NCBI GenBank assembly: GCA_034933145.1
Contig: JAYFOA010000060.1
Coordinates: 1 to 9,938 of the forward strand
Length of the DNA stretch: 9,938 nt
DNA from: UBA4644 sp034933145
GTDB lineage: Bacteria; Bacillota; Clostridia; Oscillospirales; Butyricicoccaceae
Direction: 5' to 3'
In this document: in pieces, positions 7,018 to 9,938 of the stretch
Layout of the letters: every line of letters begins with the position of its first letter
Numbering within the stretch: position 1 is the first letter of the stretch
Made by a program: the position numbers and the translations under genes
Notes under the pieces: model-generated
The model's input: the letters and a program-made list of their open reading frames with translations, nothing else
What the model was told of the DNA's origin: nothing
Database searches by the model: none

Positions 7018-7050
7018 GGAGTGGGGGACGGGACGGCCGTCCCCCGCTCC
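7018..7050 (+). repeat. Stable intercistronic stem-loop between receptor and permease genes
   Basis: Arms 7018-7031 and 7037-7050 pair over 14 bp with one G-U, around the loop GACGG, and 12 of the 14 pairs are G-C. An inner palindrome, GGGACGGCCGTCCC, allows an alternative fold. No T-run follows, so it is not a standard terminator. Its place in the 72-bp gap after the receptor gene is where many importer operons carry a hairpin that protects the receptor mRNA from 3' decay and so raises receptor level over permease level. That role is inferred. Confidence 0.7.
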
Positions 7051-7068
7051 AAAATCGGAAGGTGCTTT

Positions 7069-8010
7069 ATGACTCGTTATCTGCTCTCCAAGCTTGGGCA
7101 GGCCATCATCACCGTCGCGCTGGTGATGCTGGTCGTATTCACTCTGCTTCGGTTCATGCCCACGTCCGGCTATTTTACCAAAGAGCAATGGAAGGACATG
7201 ACCACCCAGGAAAAGAACAATTATCTCCGCAGCATGGGCGTTCTGGACTCCATGCCGCTGCAGCTGAAAAACTTTGTCGTCAACCTGTTTCACGGCAATC
7301 TGGGCCGCAGCATCACGCTGTATCCCGAAACGCAGATCTCCACCATTCTGGGTGACAAGATCGGCTATTCGATCATGTTCAACCTGATCAGCTGGTTTGT
7401 CTCGGCGCTGATCGGCCTTCCGCTGGGCGTCGCCATGGCGAAAAGCAAGGGCGGAACGGCCGACAAGCTGGGCACGGTCTATGTGGTGATCATCCGCGCC
7501 GTGCCGTCGATCATCATCCACTTCTTTATTCAGATCTATTTCTCCAAATGGCTGAACCTGCCGCTTTTGTTCTACATAGACCGGCCGAGCTCCTGGATTC
7601 TGCCGACCATCTCCATGTCCATCGGCAGCATCGCGGGCTATGGCGTGTGGCTGCGGCGGTATATCGTGGATGAGGAAAACAAGGACTATATCAAGTTCGC
7701 GCGGGTCAAAGGTCTGCCGCAGAACTTTATCATGTGGCGTCACGTGTTCCGCAATGCCATCGTGCCCATCGCCATCAACGTGCCCTCCGACTTTCTGCTG
7801 ATGCTGTCAGGCTCCCTCATTATCGAGAGCCTGTACTCCATCCCGGGCACCGGCGGACTGCTGATCAAGTCCGTTCAGGCGATGGATAACCCGCTGGTGC
7901 AGGTGCTGGTGCTGCTTTACGGCGCGCTGTCGGTCCTGGGCGTTTTCCTGGGCGATATTCTGGTATCTTTCGTCGATCCGCGCATTAAGCTGGTCGGCAG
8001 CGACGACTGA
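7069..8010 (+). CDS. oppB: Oligopeptide ABC transporter permease (OppB/DppB-like)
   Basis: This 313-residue inner-membrane protein has six predicted transmembrane segments (about 9-29, 99-123, 135-157, 177-194, 229-252 and 276-300), the OppB/DppB plan. After the first segment comes the external loop with FHGNLGRSI, a signature of this subfamily. The cytoplasmic EAA loop that docks on the ATPase is at 206-230 (DYIKFARVKGLPQNF then FRNAIVPI). It ends with FVDPRIKL, also typical. The ATG at 7069 is preferred over the upstream ATG at 7021. It begins the conserved MTRYLLSKL, follows a GGAAGG site, and avoids translating through the hairpin. It pairs with the next permease, 11 bp downstream. Confidence 0.93.
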   Translation: MTRYLLSKLGQAIITVALVMLVVFTLLRFMPTSGYFTKEQWKDMTTQEKNNYLRSMGVLDSMPLQLKNFVVNLFHGNLGRSITLYPETQISTILGDKIGYSIMFNLISWFVSALIGLPLGVAMAKSKGGTADKLGTVYVVIIRAVPSIIIHFFIQIYFSKWLNLPLLFYIDRPSSWILPTISMSIGSIAGYGVWLRRYIVDEENKDYIKFARVKGLPQNFIMWRHVFRNAIVPIAINVPSDFLLMLSGSLIIESLYSIPGTGGLLIKSVQAMDNPLVQVLVLLYGALSVLGVFLGDILVSFVDPRIKLVGSDD

Positions 8011-8021
8011 GGGAGGAACCT

Positions 8022-8966
8022 ATGGACGAGGTCAAAACACCGGAGATCCGCGATCTCCCGCAGGAGCTGTTTACCCGCGCCGCCTTTCAGGAGGAAAAAA
8101 GCGAGGATACCGGTTTCTCCAACTATTCCTATTGGCGCAGCACGCTGCGCACCTTCTTTAAGAGCAATGTGGTCAAGATCATCGTCGTGCTGGTACTGGC
8201 GCTTATCGCCTATACCGTCATCTATCCGATGATCACCGACCGCGACCCGTATCAGGTCTCCCTGTCCGCCCGGGAATGGAACCTTAAGCCGTCCGCCGCC
8301 CATCCCTTCGGCACCGACGGCGTCGGGCGCGACATCTGGGCCCGCGTCTGGTTCGGCACCCGCACGTCTTTGCTGCTGTCGGTTTCGGTCGCGGTCTTTG
8401 AGGTCGGCCTGGGCGTCATCGTCGGCGCGCTGTGGGGCTTTTACCGCAAGCTCGATACCCTGATGTTCGCCATCTACAACACGCTGACCAATGTGCCGAG
8501 CACGATCTATCTGGTGCTCATCGCCTATATCATGAAGGCCAGCATTCTGACCATCATCATCGCGCTGGTGGCCACCGGGTGGATCAGCGAGGCCCGCTGG
8601 TTCCGCAGCCGGATCCTGGCGCTGCGGGAGGCCGATTATAACGTCGCCTCCATCTGCCTTAAGACGCCCACCCGCCGGATCATCGGACACAACATCGTGC
8701 CCCATCTGATGAGCCTCATCATCATGGACGCGGCGCTGACCATCCCGTATTCCATCGGGTCGGAGGTCTTTCTGAGCTTTATCGGCATCGGCCTCCCGGC
8801 CGACCTGTGCACCCTCGGAAACCTTGTTAACCAGGGCCGCAGCTCCTTTATGGTATATCCCTATCAGATGATCTGCCCGACGCTGCTTCTGTGCTTCATC
8901 ACGGTTTCGTTCTATATCATCGGCAACAAGTTTGCCGACGCTTCCGACCCGAAGAACCACGTATAA
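8022..8966 (+). CDS. oppC: Oligopeptide ABC transporter permease (OppC/DppC-like)
   Basis: This 314-residue partner permease has the OppC layout: a cytoplasmic N-terminal tail of about 48 residues, one transmembrane segment (49-70), an external loop with the HPFGTDGVGRDIWAR motif (94-108), then five more segments to about 302. The EAA loop is at 202-228 (READYNVASICLKTP then HNIVPH). Near the end FLSFIGIGLPAD and LGNLVNQGR match the family closely. A GGGAGG site at 8011-8016 follows the preceding stop directly and lies 5 bases from the ATG, so translation is likely coupled. The long N-terminal tail is usual for OppC of Bacillota. Together with the OppB-like protein it forms the translocation path. 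Confidence 0.93.
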   Translation: MDEVKTPEIRDLPQELFTRAAFQEEKSEDTGFSNYSYWRSTLRTFFKSNVVKIIVVLVLALIAYTVIYPMITDRDPYQVSLSAREWNLKPSAAHPFGTDGVGRDIWARVWFGTRTSLLLSVSVAVFEVGLGVIVGALWGFYRKLDTLMFAIYNTLTNVPSTIYLVLIAYIMKASILTIIIALVATGWISEARWFRSRILALREADYNVASICLKTPTRRIIGHNIVPHLMSLIIMDAALTIPYSIGSEVFLSFIGIGLPADLCTLGNLVNQGRSSFMVYPYQMICPTLLLCFITVSFYIIGNKFADASDPKNHV

Positions 8967-8979
8967 GGAGGCGGAAGAG

Positions 8980-9938
8980 ATGAAAGATAAGATTTTTGAA
9001 GCAAAAGACGTCGTCGTCAAATTTAACCTGCGCGGAAAGACGCTGACCGCCATCCGCGGCGCCTCTATCGACCTGTACCAGGGCGAGACCCTGGCCATCG
9101 TCGGGGAGAGCGGCAGCGGCAAGAGCGTATTTACAAAGTCCTTTATCGGCATGCTGGACAAAAACGGCTGGGTTGAGAGCGGAAGCATGGTCATGAACGG
9201 CACCGATTTTTCGCAGTACAAGACCGAGAAAGAATGGCTGGGCGTCCGCGGCAAGAAGATCGCCATGGTGTTTCAGGATCCCATGACGTCCTTAAACCCC
9301 GTCAAGACCGTGGGCGAGCAGATCCGCGAGGTCATCTCCTGGCACTTCGGCACGCCGAAGGAAGAGGCAAAGCAGCAGGCCATCGAGCTTTTGCGTCAGG
9401 TGGGCATCCCGGAGCCGGAGACCCGCTATCGCCAGTATCCGCATGAGTTTTCCGGCGGCATGCGGCAGCGCGTGGTCATCGCCACCGCCATCGCCTGCCG
9501 GCCGAAGATCCTGATCTGCGACGAGCCGACCACCGCCCTCGACGTGACCGTGCAGGCACAGATCCTGCAGCTCATCCGAAAGCTGCAGAAGGACCTTGAC
9601 ATGTCGGTCATCTACATAACCCACGATCTGGGCGTCGTGGCCAACGTGGCCGACCGGGTCGCCGTCATGTATGCCGGCCAGATCGTCGAATACGGGCTGG
9701 TCAACGAGATATTCAAGGACGCGCGGCACCCATATACCAAGGCGCTGCTGCTGTCCCTGCCCCAGTTGGGCGTCCGCGGCCGCGAGCTGCATTCCATCAA
9801 GGGCTCTCCCCCGAACCTCTATAAAGAGATCCGCGGGGATGCGTTCGCGCCCCGCAACCCCGACGCCATGAAGATCGACTTTGAATACGAGCCGCCGCTC
9901 TTCCGCGTCACCGATACGCACTATGCCAAAACGTGGCT
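8980..9938 (+). CDS. oppD: Oligopeptide ABC transporter ATP-binding protein (OppD-like, partial)
   Basis: About 320 residues are visible before the right edge cuts the gene. All ATPase motifs are intact: Walker A GESGSGKS (42-49), Q-loop Gln99 in MVFQDPMTSLNP, signature FSGGMRQR (157-164), Walker B ILICDEP (177-183) and switch His215. The C-terminal oligopeptide-transporter domain follows (HPYTKALLLSLP, IKGSPPNL). In many OppD/DppD proteins that domain has four cysteines (GCxF, RC, C and a last one near the end). Here the positions are Asp287, Asn293, Asp300 and Thr318, so an iron-sulphur cluster is unlikely. I recall the same cysteine-free form in other Gram-positive OppD proteins. The ATG at 8980 follows an AAGGAGG site that overlaps the oppC stop; the gap is 13 bp. 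An OppF-type partner may lie beyond the window. Confidence 0.93.
   Translation, partial: MKDKIFEAKDVVVKFNLRGKTLTAIRGASIDLYQGETLAIVGESGSGKSVFTKSFIGMLDKNGWVESGSMVMNGTDFSQYKTEKEWLGVRGKKIAMVFQDPMTSLNPVKTVGEQIREVISWHFGTPKEEAKQQAIELLRQVGIPEPETRYRQYPHEFSGGMRQRVVIATAIACRPKILICDEPTTALDVTVQAQILQLIRKLQKDLDMSVIYITHDLGVVANVADRVAVMYAGQIVEYGLVNEIFKDARHPYTKALLLSLPQLGVRGRELHSIKGSPPNLYKEIRGDAFAPRNPDAMKIDFEYEPPLFRVTDTHYAKTW

Noticed and set aside
6364..7743. Long minus-strand open frame (459 codons) opposite the receptor and OppB genes
   Set aside because: It lies antisense to two clearly real genes, spans their boundary and the hairpin, and encodes a His/Asp/Gly-rich composition typical of antisense reading of GC-biased codons.
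7917..9266. Long minus-strand open frame (449 codons) opposite OppC and OppD
   Set aside because: It is antisense to two conserved transporter genes, resembles no known family and has low-complexity Asp/Gly/Arg/Gln composition.

Overview
The window looks like chromosomal DNA of a moderately GC-rich Gram-positive anaerobe, probably a gut-type clostridium (Oscillospiraceae or a relative). This is inference. It rests on the strong AGGAGG-type ribosome binding sites, a lipobox lipoprotein as the transport receptor, clostridial-style promoters and protein families typical of Bacillota. No rRNA, tRNA, insertion sequence, phage gene or CRISPR array is visible.

Left block (1-1500, minus strand): the 5' part of an ABC-transporter ATPase gene of the LolD/MacB type runs off the left edge. 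Its Walker A lysine is replaced by asparagine. About 50 bp upstream of it, on the same strand, lies a gene of the MtnA/eIF2B-like sugar-phosphate isomerase family. A strong intrinsic terminator (about 1554-1596) separates these two genes from the next block.

Central block (1681-4800, minus strand): a tightly packed, translationally coupled operon reads in the order RpiR-type regulator, M42 metallo-aminopeptidase, isoaspartyl dipeptidase (IadA). Start and stop codons overlap or nearly touch.

Right block (5056-9938, plus strand): divergently transcribed from the regulator is an oligopeptide ABC importer operon: lipoprotein receptor, two permeases, and an OppD-type ATPase cut by the right edge. 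A very stable hairpin sits between the receptor and the first permease.

The AT-rich divergent region 4801-5055 holds a good promoter for each direction. It also holds two near-identical 15-bp sites of form AAAG-N6-CTTT. One overlaps the regulator's -10/start region and the other overlaps the -35 of the importer promoter, which suggests that the regulator controls both operons.

Taken together, the central and right blocks read as one peptide-scavenging module. Peptides are imported, N-terminal residues are removed by the M42 peptidase, and beta-aspartyl (isoaspartyl) dipeptides that ordinary peptidases cannot cleave are split by IadA. The regulator's SIS domain lacks the usual phosphosugar-binding motifs, which fits a peptide-linked signal rather than a sugar phosphate. 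I saw no clearly unprecedented system. The paired operators, the altered SIS pocket, the Walker A substitution and the orphan MtnA-like protein are the items most worth a second look.
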